Assembly: GCA_017305515.1 (NCBI GenBank)
Contig: JAFKKP010000318.1
Location: forward strand, 1 to 32,291
Source: Hyphomicrobiales bacterium
GTDB taxonomy: Bacteria; Pseudomonadota; Alphaproteobacteria; Rhizobiales; Xanthobacteraceae
DNA: 32,291 nt
Reading direction: 5' to 3'
The notes under the pieces: generated by a model
The model's input: only the letters and a program-made list of their open reading frames with translations
Told to the model about the DNA's origin: nothing
Databases searched by the model: none
In this document: piece after piece, positions 23,848-32,291 of the stretch
How the letters are laid out: every line of letters begins with the position of its first letter
Numbering within the stretch: position 1 is the stretch's first letter
Made by a program: the position numbers and the translations under genes

Positions 23848-24629
23848 GAGGCCAGCGCGGTTTGCGGCAGTGTCGCCAGCAATTCCTCCAACGTGGTCAA
23901 CGTCGAATAATCCGCAACGCCGTCGATATAGTCGGGGCGGAAATGACGCTGGAACGCGGCGACCACATCGATGGTCTTGTTGTCGTAACGGCCCGTCACC
24001 GGAATTTCATAGCCGTAGCGGGCGAGGGCTTCCTGCAACGCCGTCACTTCGTCGCCGCTGGCACCGAGCATCTTGGATTCGCCGCGCGCGATAGGCGCCG
24101 GCTCGACCCAATGCCCGACGCCGGAATCCGCGAGCAGCCGCCACGGAAATTTCTCGCCCGGATCCTTCTTGCGGCCCGGCGCCACATCCGAGTGCCCGAC
24201 GATGCGATGCGCTGGAATCTCGCGGCGAATAATGATGCCCTTGCAAAGCGTGATGACCGCGGCGATCTGCCGGAGCGGAAAATCCGGATAGCCGAGATCG
24301 TGGCCGCGATTGACGATCTCGATGCCGATCGAGCGCGAATTGACGTCGGCTTCTCCGGCCCAATGCGAATTGCCGGAATGCCACGCACGCTTGGACTCCG
24401 GTACGCATTGAATGATGTTGCCGTCTTCGAGCACGACATAATGAGCGGAGACTTCGGTGCCTGCCGTACAAAGACGAGAGAGCGCGGAGGCGGCGTCCGC
24501 CATGCCGGTGTAGTGCAGCACGATCATATCGGGCGAGGAAACGTCGTTACGTTCACCGAAATTCGGCGACGGGCGCACTTCCGAGACAACCATTGTGTCG
24601 GGCTGGAAATTTCGGAACGATACAGACAT
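23844..24629 (-). CDS. N-acetylmuramoyl-L-alanine amidase (AmpD/AmiD type) with peptidoglycan-binding domain
   Basis: The 261-residue protein has an amidase_2 domain at about 30-165. MIVLHYTGM supplies zinc ligand His39, AWHSGNSHW and SIGIEIVNRG form the core, and VGHSDVAPGRKKDPGEKFPW supplies His146 and Asp156. A C-terminal peptidoglycan-binding domain (about 190-245) contains EVTALQEALARYGYEIPVTG and AAFQRHFRP. There is no signal peptide, so cytoplasmic recycling of anhydro-muropeptides (AmpD-like) is the likelier role, although the binding domain recalls AmiD. I start at the ATG before SVSFRNFQP. The frame is open upstream, but the added residues look non-homologous, and another ATG 24 bases earlier is possible. 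Confidence 0.92.
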   Translation of the reverse strand: MSVSFRNFQPDTMVVSEVRPSPNFGERNDVSSPDMIVLHYTGMADAASALSRLCTAGTEVSAHYVVLEDGNIIQCVPESKRAWHSGNSHWAGEADVNSRSIGIEIVNRGHDLGYPDFPLRQIAAVITLCKGIIIRREIPAHRIVGHSDVAPGRKKDPGEKFPWRLLADSGVGHWVEPAPIARGESKMLGASGDEVTALQEALARYGYEIPVTGRYDNKTIDVVAAFQRHFRPDYIDGVADYSTLTTLEELLATLPQTALAS

Positions 24630-25103
24630 GCCGGCTTGAGCCCCGTGAACCATTGAGGACGCCGACGCTTCGAATCGATTTCGGGCAGACGCGAACGAAC
24701 CTGATGGCTTTGAAGCGTCCAAAACGGGCAAGAGCGGGGCATGGATGGGCCAACCTCAAGGCAAGTGGGCCTGCGCGCCGACAGGCGGTCCCGCCTCAAA
24801 CTTGTGCCAAATCGTCAACCATTCCTTAACGATAAACGCCGCTACTGAATGGTGAAGAGTCGCGCCGGAATCGGGACGGCTGCGGTTCCATAAAATGCGC
24901 AAATCCCGGCGAAAAGTCCGATGTCCGGCCACAGAATGTCTTGCGGACCATCCAATCTGAGGCGAGTCATTGCGAGCGCCTCGGCGTTTCGCTCGATCTG
25001 GACCGCGCAGCGCGCAAGCCTCGGATTGTTCGGCCGCGAAGCGTCGGATCATCAGGGAATTGCGGGATGGCATCCCGCCGTATTTCACGCGAGGGGCTTC
25101 GAC
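24630..25103. other. 474-base intergenic region before the division and cell-wall cluster
   Basis: No credible gene is visible. Short frames on either strand lack ribosome sites and family likeness. It must hold the divergent promoters of the amidase and of the rsmH-led cluster. It contains a CtrA-like box, four GANTC sites (CcrM-type methylation), and near 24963-25000 a short inverted repeat GCGAGCG with CGCTCG in a sequence resembling dispersed repeats. A recognisable mraZ gene, often found just before rsmH, is not present here. Confidence 0.6.
24815..24829 (+). promoter_or_regulatory. CtrA-like binding box upstream of rsmH
   Basis: TCAA (24815-24818), seven bases, then TTAAC (24826-24830) matches the alphaproteobacterial CtrA consensus TTAA-N7-TTAA with one mismatch. 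It lies about 275 bases before rsmH. CtrA is the cell-cycle master regulator in this class and controls division genes in several members. Confidence 0.4.
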
Positions 25104-26105
25104 ATGCCGCCCGAGGACGAAGTTGTCCGCCATGTTCCTGTGCTTGGCCGCGAGGCGGTCGAACAGCTCGCGCCGCATGACGGCGGCGTCTATGTCGATG
25201 CGACATTCGGCGCGGGTGGATACAGCCGGGCGATCCTGAAAACTCCCGGAACGCGCGTCATCGGCATCGACCGCGACCGCACGGCGGTTGCCGGCGGATT
25301 CGATCTCGTGAATTCGTCCGATGGCCGTCTCACGCTGGTCGAAGATCGTTTCTCCAATCTCGCCGACGTCTGCGCGGCGCGGGGTGTCGAGCAGGCCGAC
25401 GGCATCGTTATGGATGTCGGCGTTTCGTCGATGCAGCTCGATCAGTCCGAGCGCGGATTTTCGTTTCGTCTCAACGGTCCGCTCGATATGCGCATGAGCG
25501 GCTCAGGTCCGACCGCCGCCGATGTCGTCGCGCGAGCGTCTGAAACCGATCTCGCAAACATCATCTATATCTTCGGTGAGGAACGTCACTCGCGCGGCGT
25601 CGCGCGTGCCATTGTTGCTGCGCGCAAGGAAGCGCCGATCACGACGACGCGTGCGCTGGCGGACATCGTGTCGCGCGTGGTTCGCTCGAAGCCGAACGAG
25701 ATTCATCCCGCGACACGGACGTTTCAGGCGCTGCGGATTTTCGTGAACGAAGAACTGGACGAACTGCACGCCGCGCTTGTGGCGGCGGAACATGTGCTGA
25801 AACCCGGCGGGCGTCTTGTCGTCGTCTCGTTTCACTCGCTGGAAGATCGTATCGTCAAGAATTTCCTCAACGAGCGCGGCAAGCGTGGCGGCGGTTCGCG
25901 CCATCTGCCCGAAACGGATCAATCGGCGCCGAGCTTCGAGATTCTCACCAAGCGCCCCGTCGTTGCCGACGACAGCGAAGTTGCGTCCAATCCGCGTGCA
26001 CGATCCGCGAAACTGCGCGCCGCGCGCCGCACCGATGCTCCGCCGCTCTCCGAAACTGCGTCATTCGACTGGCCGCAACTCGCCGACGTGATGCGGGGAG
26101 GTTGA
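25104..26105 (+). CDS. rsmH: 16S rRNA (cytosine-1402 N4) methyltransferase RsmH
   Basis: RsmH (MraW) methylates C1402 in the ribosomal decoding centre and is normally the first enzyme gene of the dcw cluster. The 333-residue protein shows [14 protein letters not shown] at its start, the SAM-binding [45 protein letters not shown] (read as two parts) and, later, [14 protein letters not shown] and [16 protein letters not shown] start at the ATG before PPEDEVV, which has GAGGGG 7 bases upstream; the longer open frame is not supported by family similarity. The stop TGA is embedded at the beginning of the ftsL leader, so translation is probably coupled. Confidence 0.96.
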   Translation: MPPEDEVVRHVPVLGREAVEQLAPHDGGVYVDATFGAGGYSRAILKTPGTRVIGIDRDRTAVAGGFDLVNSSDGRLTLVEDRFSNLADVCAARGVEQADGIVMDVGVSSMQLDQSERGFSFRLNGPLDMRMSGSGPTAADVVARASETDLANIIYIFGEERHSRGVARAIVAARKEAPITTTRALADIVSRVVRSKPNEIHPATRTFQALRIFVNEELDELHAALVAAEHVLKPGGRLVVVSFHSLEDRIVKNFLNERGKRGGGSRHLPETDQSAPSFEILTKRPVVADDSEVASNPRARSAKLRAARRTDAPPLSETASFDWPQLADVMRGG

Positions 26106-26107
26106 GC

Positions 26108-26500
26108 GTGCGTATCGTCCATCTGTTCGTGATCTGCGCGCTGGTTTTCGCCGCGGCCTACGTCTATCGCATCAAGATGGAATCGACCGTGCGCACGGAG
26201 CGCGTGATACAACTGCGCGCCGACATCCGCGAGCAGCGCGAGGCCATCGCAAGCCTCAAGGCCGAATGGGCGAAGCTCGAGACACCGGCGCGGCTGCAAA
26301 ATCTCGCGACCAAATATCTGTTGCTGAAGCCGATCGAGACGTCGCAATACGACCAACTCAAGAATCTTCCGCCGCGGCCGCCGAATTTCGTCAAGCCGGA
26401 CGATCCCGATCCGATCGGCACGATGATCGACACCACGGAAACCGATACCGACAAGGAAAGCGTCACCGGCTCCGTGACTCTGCCGGAGGGCCGGCGGTGA
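26108..26500 (+). CDS. ftsL: Cell division protein FtsL
   Basis: This is a small bitopic divisome protein of about 130 residues. A short N-terminus and one transmembrane helix (about 4-18, VHLFVICALVFAAAYVY) are followed by a heptad-rich coiled coil (ERVIQLRADIREQREAIASL) and the LETPARLQNLATKYL block, which matches alphaproteobacterial FtsL. It should bridge FtsB and FtsQ at the septum and help activate FtsWI. The GTG start has GGGGAGG about 6 bases upstream; a TTG two codons earlier is possible. Its TGA overlaps the GTG of ftsI. The position between rsmH and ftsI is diagnostic. Confidence 0.9.
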   Translation: MRIVHLFVICALVFAAAYVYRIKMESTVRTERVIQLRADIREQREAIASLKAEWAKLETPARLQNLATKYLLLKPIETSQYDQLKNLPPRPPNFVKPDDPDPIGTMIDTTETDTDKESVTGSVTLPEGRR

Positions 26501-28254
26501 GTGATTTTTACAGGGAGCCGAATCCGAATCAGCGACCGACCGAACCCTGGCGCAGCCGTTTTGTCCGGACGCTTCTTTACGGCCGCAACGTAGATCGCTC
26601 AGCGAAGGCGCGAGCGCGGGTCGGCTTAGCCATCGTCGCCTTCACCGTGGTCTATGCGATCATCGGCGGCCGGCTCGTGTTCTACGCTATCACCGGCGAC
26701 GGGCACGGCACACGCCGCACGGCATCGCAGGATGCAATTGCAACCGCGCGGCCGGACATTGTGGATCGCAACGGCGAGATCCTTGCGACCGATGTAAAGA
26801 CGCCGTCGCTGTTCGGCGAGCCGCGCCGCATCGTCGACAAGGATGAAGCCATTGAATTGCTCACCGCCACGTTGCCCGATCTCGACGCGGGCGAAGTGCG
26901 CGACCGTTTGTCGTCACGCAAAGGTTTCGTCTGGCTAAAACGCGAAATCACGCCCGCGCAGCAGAAGGAAGTCTATCGTCTCGGCATCCCGGGCATCGGT
27001 TTCCTGCGCGAGAACAAGCGCGTCTATCCGAACGGCGCGGAGATGGCGCACGTCATCGGCCTTGTGAACATCGACAATCAGGGCATCGCCGGAATCGAGA
27101 AATGGCTCGACAATAGCGGCCTTGCCGATCTGCATCGCGCTGGATTCGCGACCGATCGCCTGCAGAAGCCGGTCGAGCTTTCGGTAGACTCGCGCGTCGA
27201 GCACGCGCTGCGCGACGAATTGCTCAAGGCCAAGGACAAATTCAAAGCCAAAGCCGCTGCCGGTCTCGTCTCCAACGTCAAGACCGGCGAAATTGTCGCG
27301 ATGGTGTCGGTACCGGATTTCGATCCGAACAATCCGCGCGAGGCCAACGATCCGACCCGCATCAATCGCCTCACCACCGGCGTCTATGAAATGGGTTCGA
27401 CGTTCAAGGCACTGACTCTCGCGATGGCGCTGGATTCCGGCAAGGCCAATCTCAATTCGCAGTTCGATGCACGGGAATCTCTGCGCTACGGAAAATTTTC
27501 CATTGGCGATTCGCATCCGCTCGGCCGCAGCATTTCGCTTGCTGAAGTGTTCACATACTCATCAAATATCGGCGCCGCGCGCATCGCACTCTCGCAAGGT
27601 GTCGACGCGCACAAGGCGTTTCTGAAAAAAATGGGCCAGCTCGATCGCCTGCGCACCGAGTTGCCCGAAAGCGCCGAACCTATCGTGCCGAAACATTGGG
27701 GCGAACTGAACACCGTCACCATCGCATTCGGGCACGGGTTGTCGGTCGCGCCGCTTCAGGCCGTGATGGGAATCAACGCCGTCATCAACGGCGGCTACCT
27801 CATCCCGCCGACGTTCCTGCGGCGAAGCGAAGCGGATGCGATGAAAGTCGCGACGCGCGTCATCAAGCCCGAGACCAGCGACAAGATGCGCTACCTGATG
27901 CGGCTGAACGCCGAAATCGGGACCGCCAAGCAGGCAAACGTCGAAGGCTATTATGTCGGCGGCAAGACAGGTACGTCGGAAAAGGTCGTCAACGGTCACT
28001 ATGCGAAAAAGCAGGTGCTGACGTCTTTCACCGCGATCCTTCCGGCGGATAATCCGAAATACCAGCTTCTTGTCATGCTGGACGAACCGCAGGCGCTTCC
28101 GGAAACCCAGGGCTTTATTACATCCGGCTGGAACGCCGTTCCCACGGGGGGAAAGGTGATTGCGCGCATCGCCCCGCTGCTCGGAATTGCGCCCCGTTTC
28201 AATTTGCCGCCGTCCGACCGCCTTATTCTTGCGACATCGAGGGAGAGCCGGTAA
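26497..28254 (+). CDS. ftsI: Septal peptidoglycan transpeptidase FtsI (PBP3)
   Basis: The 585-residue class B penicillin-binding protein has a cytoplasmic N-terminus of about 45 residues, one transmembrane helix (about 46-66, [17 protein letters not shown]), and then the pedestal domain beginning [16 protein letters not shown]. The transpeptidase motifs are intact: Ser301-Thr-Phe-Lys304 (STFK, nucleophile Ser301), Ser355-Ser-Asn357 and Lys490-Thr-Gly492. It crosslinks septal peptidoglycan with FtsW and is the target of beta-lactams such as aztreonam. The GTG start overlaps the ftsL stop and has GGAGGG upstream. murE follows after 36 bases. Confidence 0.96.
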   Translation: MSDFYREPNPNQRPTEPWRSRFVRTLLYGRNVDRSAKARARVGLAIVAFTVVYAIIGGRLVFYAITGDGHGTRRTASQDAIATARPDIVDRNGEILATDVKTPSLFGEPRRIVDKDEAIELLTATLPDLDAGEVRDRLSSRKGFVWLKREITPAQQKEVYRLGIPGIGFLRENKRVYPNGAEMAHVIGLVNIDNQGIAGIEKWLDNSGLADLHRAGFATDRLQKPVELSVDSRVEHALRDELLKAKDKFKAKAAAGLVSNVKTGEIVAMVSVPDFDPNNPREANDPTRINRLTTGVYEMGSTFKALTLAMALDSGKANLNSQFDARESLRYGKFSIGDSHPLGRSISLAEVFTYSSNIGAARIALSQGVDAHKAFLKKMGQLDRLRTELPESAEPIVPKHWGELNTVTIAFGHGLSVAPLQAVMGINAVINGGYLIPPTFLRRSEADAMKVATRVIKPETSDKMRYLMRLNAEIGTAKQANVEGYYVGGKTGTSEKVVNGHYAKKQVLTSFTAILPADNPKYQLLVMLDEPQALPETQGFITSGWNAVPTGGKVIARIAPLLGIAPRFNLPPSDRLILATSRESR

Positions 28255-28290
28255 GCGCATAGGAAATTCGCGCTATCGGACTGGGATGAC

Positions 28291-29739
28291 ATGACGTTGG
28301 GCGACCTATTCAGTGGCGACGCCGTGGTTGACGCGCAGCATGCCGCTGTCGCCGTCACCGGCATCGCCGTGGATAGCCGCGCCGTGAAGCCGGGCGATGT
28401 TTTCTTCGCGCTCGCCGGCGCCAAGACCGACGGCGCAAAATTCGTCGATCAGGCGATTGCATCGGGTGCCGTTGCCGTCGTCGCGGATCGCCTTCCGAAT
28501 GATGACAAGCGCGTTGCGTTTATCGCTGCATCAAATCCACGCCGCTCACTTGCGTTGGCCGCTGCACGTTTCTTTCCGCGCCAACCGAAAATGATCGCAG
28601 CCGTCACCGGCACGAGTGGAAAGACATCGGTCGCTGCGTTCACAAGGCAAATCTGGCAGACGCTCGGCTTTTCATCCGCGAGCATCGGCACTATCGGCCT
28701 GGTGTCGCCGAAGCGCACGGTTTACGGCTCGCTGACTACACCTGATCCTGTCGCGCTGCATCGCTCGCTCGATGAAATCGCGGGTGAGGGCGTGACGCAT
28801 CTCGCGCTCGAAGCATCGTCGCATGGCCTCGATCAGTTTCGTCTCGACGGCGTTCGCGTGGCGGCGGGTGCATTCACGAACCTGTCGCGCGATCACATGG
28901 ACTATCATCCGACCGTCGAACATTATCTCGGCGCGAAGCTGCGGCTGTTCACCGATCTCATTGTCGATGGTGGTGCAGCAGTGATCGCGGCCGATCACGA
29001 ACATTCGAAAGCGGTGATCGAAGCGGCGCGTGCGCGCAAGCTCAAGATTTTGACCGTGGGACGCAGGGGCGAAGCAATCAAGCTGCACGATGCGTCTATC
29101 GACGGCTTCGCGCAGACGCTGACAATTGAATATGGCGGCAGCAAACGAAAGCTGCATTTGCCGCTGGTCGGAGAATTCCAGATCGAGAACGCGCTGGTCG
29201 CGGCTGGACTTGCGATTGCGACCGGCGGCGACGCGGCGCGCGTATTTGCGGCAATCGAAAAACTCGAAGGTGCGCCGGGGCGTCTTGAGCTTGTCGGCGA
29301 ACGCAATGGCGCGCCGATCTTCGTGGACTACGCACACAAGCCGGATGCGCTGGCGAAAGCACTGGAAGCCTTGCGGCCTTATGCGAAACGCAAGCTCGTC
29401 GTTGTGTTCGGCGCGGGTGGAGACCGCGACAGCGGCAAGCGTCCTCTGATGGGTCAGATCGCTGCGCAAAACGCCGATGTAGTGATTGTCACCGACGACA
29501 ATCCGCGTTCGGAGAATCCGGCGTCCATACGCGCCGCCATTCTTGCTTCAGCCAGGGGTGCAAAGGAAATCGCCGACCGCGCCGAAGCGATTCGTTTCGC
29601 CGTTTCAAATCTTGAGAAGGGTGACGCGTTGCTGATTGCAGGCAAGGGTCATGAGATCGGCCAGATCGTCGGAGAGAATACGTTGCCGTTTAGCGATCAC
29701 GACGCGGCGCGTGTGGCGCTGGCGGAGTACGCCGCATGA
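28291..29739 (+). CDS. murE: UDP-MurNAc-tripeptide synthetase MurE (meso-diaminopimelate type)
   Basis: MurE adds the third stem-peptide residue to UDP-MurNAc-L-Ala-D-Glu in the cytoplasm. In 482 residues it shows the ATP loop [13 protein letters not shown], the substrate-binding [11 protein letters not shown] and [29 protein letters not shown] and, near the end, DNPRSENP with Asp403-Asn-Pro-Arg406. DNPR is the marker for meso-diaminopimelate rather than lysine. GKGHEIGQ closes the C-terminal domain. It overlaps murF by 4 bases (ATGA), so the two are translationally coupled. Confidence 0.97.
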   Translation: MTLGDLFSGDAVVDAQHAAVAVTGIAVDSRAVKPGDVFFALAGAKTDGAKFVDQAIASGAVAVVADRLPNDDKRVAFIAASNPRRSLALAAARFFPRQPKMIAAVTGTSGKTSVAAFTRQIWQTLGFSSASIGTIGLVSPKRTVYGSLTTPDPVALHRSLDEIAGEGVTHLALEASSHGLDQFRLDGVRVAAGAFTNLSRDHMDYHPTVEHYLGAKLRLFTDLIVDGGAAVIAADHEHSKAVIEAARARKLKILTVGRRGEAIKLHDASIDGFAQTLTIEYGGSKRKLHLPLVGEFQIENALVAAGLAIATGGDAARVFAAIEKLEGAPGRLELVGERNGAPIFVDYAHKPDALAKALEALRPYAKRKLVVVFGAGGDRDSGKRPLMGQIAAQNADVVIVTDDNPRSENPASIRAAILASARGAKEIADRAEAIRFAVSNLEKGDALLIAGKGHEIGQIVGENTLPFSDHDAARVALAEYAA

Positions 29740-31166
29740 GTGCGCTCTGGACAGTTACGGCGATGGCGGATGCGATGCGCGCGGAGCACAGCGGCGCGCT
29801 GTCAGATAACGTGACAGGCATTTCCATCGACAGCCGCACGCTGACGCCGGGCGAGGCGTATTTCGCGATCAAGGGCGACGTGCACGACGGGCATGATTTC
29901 GTCAATGCCGCGCTGGAGCGAGGCGCGTCCATTGCGGTCATCGCGAAAGATCAGCGCAGCAAATTCGCGCCCGATGCGAAATTGCTCATCGTCGACGATG
30001 TGCTGGCTGCACTCGTCGATCTCGGCAAAGCCTCGCGCGCGCGGTTCGGCGGCAAGGTCATCGCCGTGACTGGCTCGGTCGGAAAGACATCGACGAAGGA
30101 GGCATTGCTCGCTGTGCTGGGCGCGCAGGGGGAGACGCATGCGTCCGCCGCTTCGTTCAACAATCATTGGGGTGTGCCGCTGTCGCTCGCGCGTTGCCCT
30201 TCGTCAGCGAAATTTGCCGTGTTCGAGATCGGCATGAATCACGCCGGAGAAATCGAACCGCTGGTGAAAATGGTGCGGCCGCATGTCGCCATCGTCACGA
30301 CGGTCGAGCCGGTGCATCTGGAATTCTTCTCCGGCATCGAGGCCATCGCCGACGCCAAAGCGGAAATCTTTTCGGGGCTGGAGCCGAACGGTGCAGCCGT
30401 TCTCAACATCGACAATTCGCAGTTCGCGCGTTTGAAAAAGAAAGCCGAAGCCAGAGGCGCTCGCATTGTCTCGTTCGGCGCGAACGGCAAGGCCGATGCG
30501 CGGCTGATCGACGTCGCGCTGCATCCGACTTGCTCGGCTGTGCATGCGAATATTCTCGGCAACGATGTCACGTACAAGATCGCGGTGCCGGGAAAACATA
30601 TCGCGATGAACTCGCTCGCGGTGCTTGCAGCTGCAACGCTTGCAGGCGCAGACCTCGCGCTCTCAGCACTCGCGCTGGCACAGATCAAGCCCGCAGCGGG
30701 CCGCGGTGTGCGCGAGACTCTCAACATCGCCAGTGGCACCGCGACACTGATCGACGAAAGTTATAATGCGAACCCCGCCTCGATGGCGGCTGCGCTCAAT
30801 GTGCTCGGTCGGGCCGATGTCGGTGCGCGTGGAAGGCGTATCGCCGTGCTTGGCGATATGCTGGAGCTGGGGCCGACAGGTCCGGCTCTGCATCGCGGGC
30901 TGTCGGAAGCCGTGATCGCCAACAAAATCGACCTCGTTTTCTGCTGCGGCCCTTTGATGCAACATCTGTGGGAGGTGCTTCCTTCCGCGCAGAAGGGCGG
31001 CTATGCCAAGGACTCCGCCGCGCTCGAATCGCAAATGGTTCAAGCGGTCGGCGCAGGCGACGCGATCATGGTAAAAGGCTCTCTTGGCTCGCGCATGAAA
31101 TTGATCGTGACTGCTTTACAAAAGCGATTTCCAGGAAAAGCCGCGCTCGACGACGCTGTCGTATAG
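29736..31166 (+). CDS. murF: UDP-MurNAc-tripeptide D-Ala-D-Ala ligase MurF
   Basis: MurF attaches D-Ala-D-Ala to complete UDP-MurNAc-pentapeptide. The 476-residue protein has the N-terminal SIDSRTLTPGEAYFAIKG, the ATP loop AVTGSVGKTSTKEALL, FNNHWGVPLSLAR, EIGMNHAGEI and IVTTVEPVHLEFF. The C-terminal IDESYNANPASMAAAL and AVLGDMLELGP are standard for MurF. The start ATG shares bases with the murE stop. mraY follows after 21 bases. The C-terminal tail (PGKAALDDAVV) is short and unremarkable. Confidence 0.97.
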   Translation: MSALWTVTAMADAMRAEHSGALSDNVTGISIDSRTLTPGEAYFAIKGDVHDGHDFVNAALERGASIAVIAKDQRSKFAPDAKLLIVDDVLAALVDLGKASRARFGGKVIAVTGSVGKTSTKEALLAVLGAQGETHASAASFNNHWGVPLSLARCPSSAKFAVFEIGMNHAGEIEPLVKMVRPHVAIVTTVEPVHLEFFSGIEAIADAKAEIFSGLEPNGAAVLNIDNSQFARLKKKAEARGARIVSFGANGKADARLIDVALHPTCSAVHANILGNDVTYKIAVPGKHIAMNSLAVLAAATLAGADLALSALALAQIKPAAGRGVRETLNIASGTATLIDESYNANPASMAAALNVLGRADVGARGRRIAVLGDMLELGPTGPALHRGLSEAVIANKIDLVFCCGPLMQHLWEVLPSAQKGGYAKDSAALESQMVQAVGAGDAIMVKGSLGSRMKLIVTALQKRFPGKAALDDAVV

Positions 31167-31187
31167 GTGCGGCACAGGACGGTTTGA

Positions 31188-32273
31188 ATGTTTTATTGGC
31201 TGAGCGATCTCGTCGGTACGATTCCCGGCATCAACGTGTTCCGCTACATCACGTTCCGCACCGGCGGCGCGATGGTGACGGGCGCGGCCGTCGTCTTCAT
31301 GTTCGGGCCGTGGATCATCGATCATCTTCGCCTCGCGCAAGGTAAAGGTCAGCCGATCCGCGCCGACGGTCCGCCGACGCATCTCGTCACAAAGAAGGGC
31401 ACGCCGACGATGGGCGGGCTCATGATCCTAGCGGGCCTTGTCGTTGCCACGCTGCTATGGGCGAACCTGAGGAATCCGTATGTCTGGATCGTGCTCGGCA
31501 TCACGCTCGGTTTCGGCTTCGTCGGATTTTACGACGACTACCTCAAAGTAACGAAGCAGACCGACACCGGATTTTCGGCGCGCACGCGTCTTGCGGTGGA
31601 AGGCTTGATCGCGCTTGTCGGTTGCTCGCTGATCGTGTGGTTCGGTCGCGATCAGGCGGCAACTGCATTGGTCGTACCGTTCCTAAAGGAGTTCACGATC
31701 AACTTCGGCTGGTTCTTCGTGATTTTCGCAGCGTTCATCGTCGTCGGCGCGGGTAATGCGGTGAATCTCACCGACGGTCTCGACGGGCTTGCGATCGTGC
31801 CGGTGATGATCGCGGCAGGCAGCTTCGGCATGATCGCCTATCTGTCGGGCAACGCGGTGTTCGCCGACTACCTTCAGATTCATTATGTGTCGGGCACCGG
31901 CGAACTCGCGGTGATCTGCGGCGCAGTGCTCGGCGCCGGATTGGGCTTCCTCTGGTTCAACGCGCCGCCTGCTTCGATCTTCATGGGCGACACGGGCTCG
32001 CTCGCGCTCGGCGGAATGTTGGGGGCGATTGCTGTCGCGACCAAGCATGAGATCGTTCTCGCCGTGATCGGCGGATTGTTCGTCGTCGAGGCGCTGTCGG
32101 TGATCGTTCAGGTCGCCTCGTTCAAGCTCACCGGCAAAAGATTTTTCCGCATGGCGCCGATCCATCATCACTACGAGCAGAAGGGATGGACCGAGCCGCA
32201 GATCGTGATCCGCTTCTGGATCATCTCGGTGATGCTTGCACTTGCAGGCCTATCGACCCTGAAGCTGAGGTAA
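31188..32273 (+). CDS. mraY: Phospho-MurNAc-pentapeptide transferase MraY
   Basis: This inner-membrane enzyme transfers phospho-MurNAc-pentapeptide to undecaprenyl phosphate, forming lipid I. The 361-residue protein has ten predicted helices. Signature blocks are [13 protein letters not shown], the aspartate pair in [29 protein letters not shown] and [12 protein letters not shown], and the His-rich loop [15 protein letters not shown] near the end. All catalytic blocks are intact. ACAGGACGG precedes the ATG. murD begins only 3 bases after its stop. Confidence 0.97.
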   Translation: MFYWLSDLVGTIPGINVFRYITFRTGGAMVTGAAVVFMFGPWIIDHLRLAQGKGQPIRADGPPTHLVTKKGTPTMGGLMILAGLVVATLLWANLRNPYVWIVLGITLGFGFVGFYDDYLKVTKQTDTGFSARTRLAVEGLIALVGCSLIVWFGRDQAATALVVPFLKEFTINFGWFFVIFAAFIVVGAGNAVNLTDGLDGLAIVPVMIAAGSFGMIAYLSGNAVFADYLQIHYVSGTGELAVICGAVLGAGLGFLWFNAPPASIFMGDTGSLALGGMLGAIAVATKHEIVLAVIGGLFVVEALSVIVQVASFKLTGKRFFRMAPIHHHYEQKGWTEPQIVIRFWIISVMLALAGLSTLKLR

Positions 32274-32276
32274 GCG

Positions 32277-32291
32277 TTGACCCCGGTCACG
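32277..32291 (+). CDS. murD: Start of murD (cut by the window edge)
   Basis: Three bases after mraY a TTG codon opens a frame reading M-T-P-V-T, which fits the first residues of rhizobial MurD proteins. murD is the normal next gene in the cluster. GAGG, the last bases of mraY, gives a ribosome site 6 bases before. Only five codons are visible, so the call rests mainly on context. Confidence 0.5.

Noticed and set aside
23549-24094. 181-codon plus-strand frame over rnpB
   Set aside because: It covers the RNase P RNA gene and the antisense of the amidase; not a protein gene.
24741-24848. 35-codon plus-strand frame rich in Arg and Lys before rsmH
   Set aside because: No good ribosome site or terminator and it spans the CtrA-like box; chance frame is more likely.
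24921-25103. 61-codon extension of RsmH
   Set aside because: No similarity to the family; the inner ATG has GAGGGG at the right distance.
24756-25178. 140-codon minus-strand frame over the rsmH leader
   Set aside because: It overlaps the start of rsmH, has no ribosome site and looks like translation of a dispersed repeat-like sequence.

Overview
The window reads as chromosomal DNA of an alphaproteobacterium, most likely order Hyphomicrobiales (Rhizobiales) and close to the Bradyrhizobiaceae/Xanthobacteraceae. The reasons are the high-GC codon use, many small secreted or membrane proteins of a type common in that group, an EcfG-type (GGAAC-N16-CGTT) promoter, a CtrA-like box before the division cluster, and the dcw gene order. 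The genus is an inference from style. I saw no IS element, phage, CRISPR array or tRNA.

Left part (1-4600): the tail of an unidentified gene, tspO with a TMEM175-like fragment abutting its start, a short AT-richer islet with two small orphan genes, then minus-strand housekeeping and secreted genes (ABM-like protein, SAM methyltransferase, RidA-like protein, a secreted Cys-containing protein, and a secreted protein made of two copies of an OB-like unit).

Thiamine region (4600-9800): one minus-strand operon, promoter - TPP riboswitch - thiO - thiS - REP-like repeat - thiG - thiE - small membrane protein - thiC. It makes the thiazole half (ThiO, ThiS, ThiG), joins the two halves (ThiE) and makes the pyrimidine half (ThiC). 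The riboswitch P1 stem covers the thiO ribosome binding site.

Middle (9800-17100): a plus-strand polytopic membrane protein, a small lytic transglycosylase, a FecR-domain / DUF4403 pair, an extensin-like cell-wall lipoprotein and a small secreted protein. Hidden between the FecR gene and the extensin-like gene is a complete tiny transcription unit: EcfG-type promoter, strong Shine-Dalgarno, a 27-residue single-helix membrane protein and an intrinsic terminator. I consider this the most interesting new item.

Efflux and acylation region (17100-23340): a TetR regulator diverges from an EmrA/EmrB-type multidrug efflux pair. One perfect palindrome supplies the -35 boxes of both promoters. An SGNH-like protein and an MBOAT acyltransferase follow and look like a surface-glycan O-acylation pair.

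Right part (23340-32291): rnpB (RNase P RNA, minus strand), an AmpD-like amidase, then the start of the dcw cluster on the plus strand: rsmH, ftsL, ftsI, murE, murF, mraY and the first codons of murD, tightly packed with overlapping stops and starts. These make lipid-linked peptidoglycan precursors and the septal transpeptidase.
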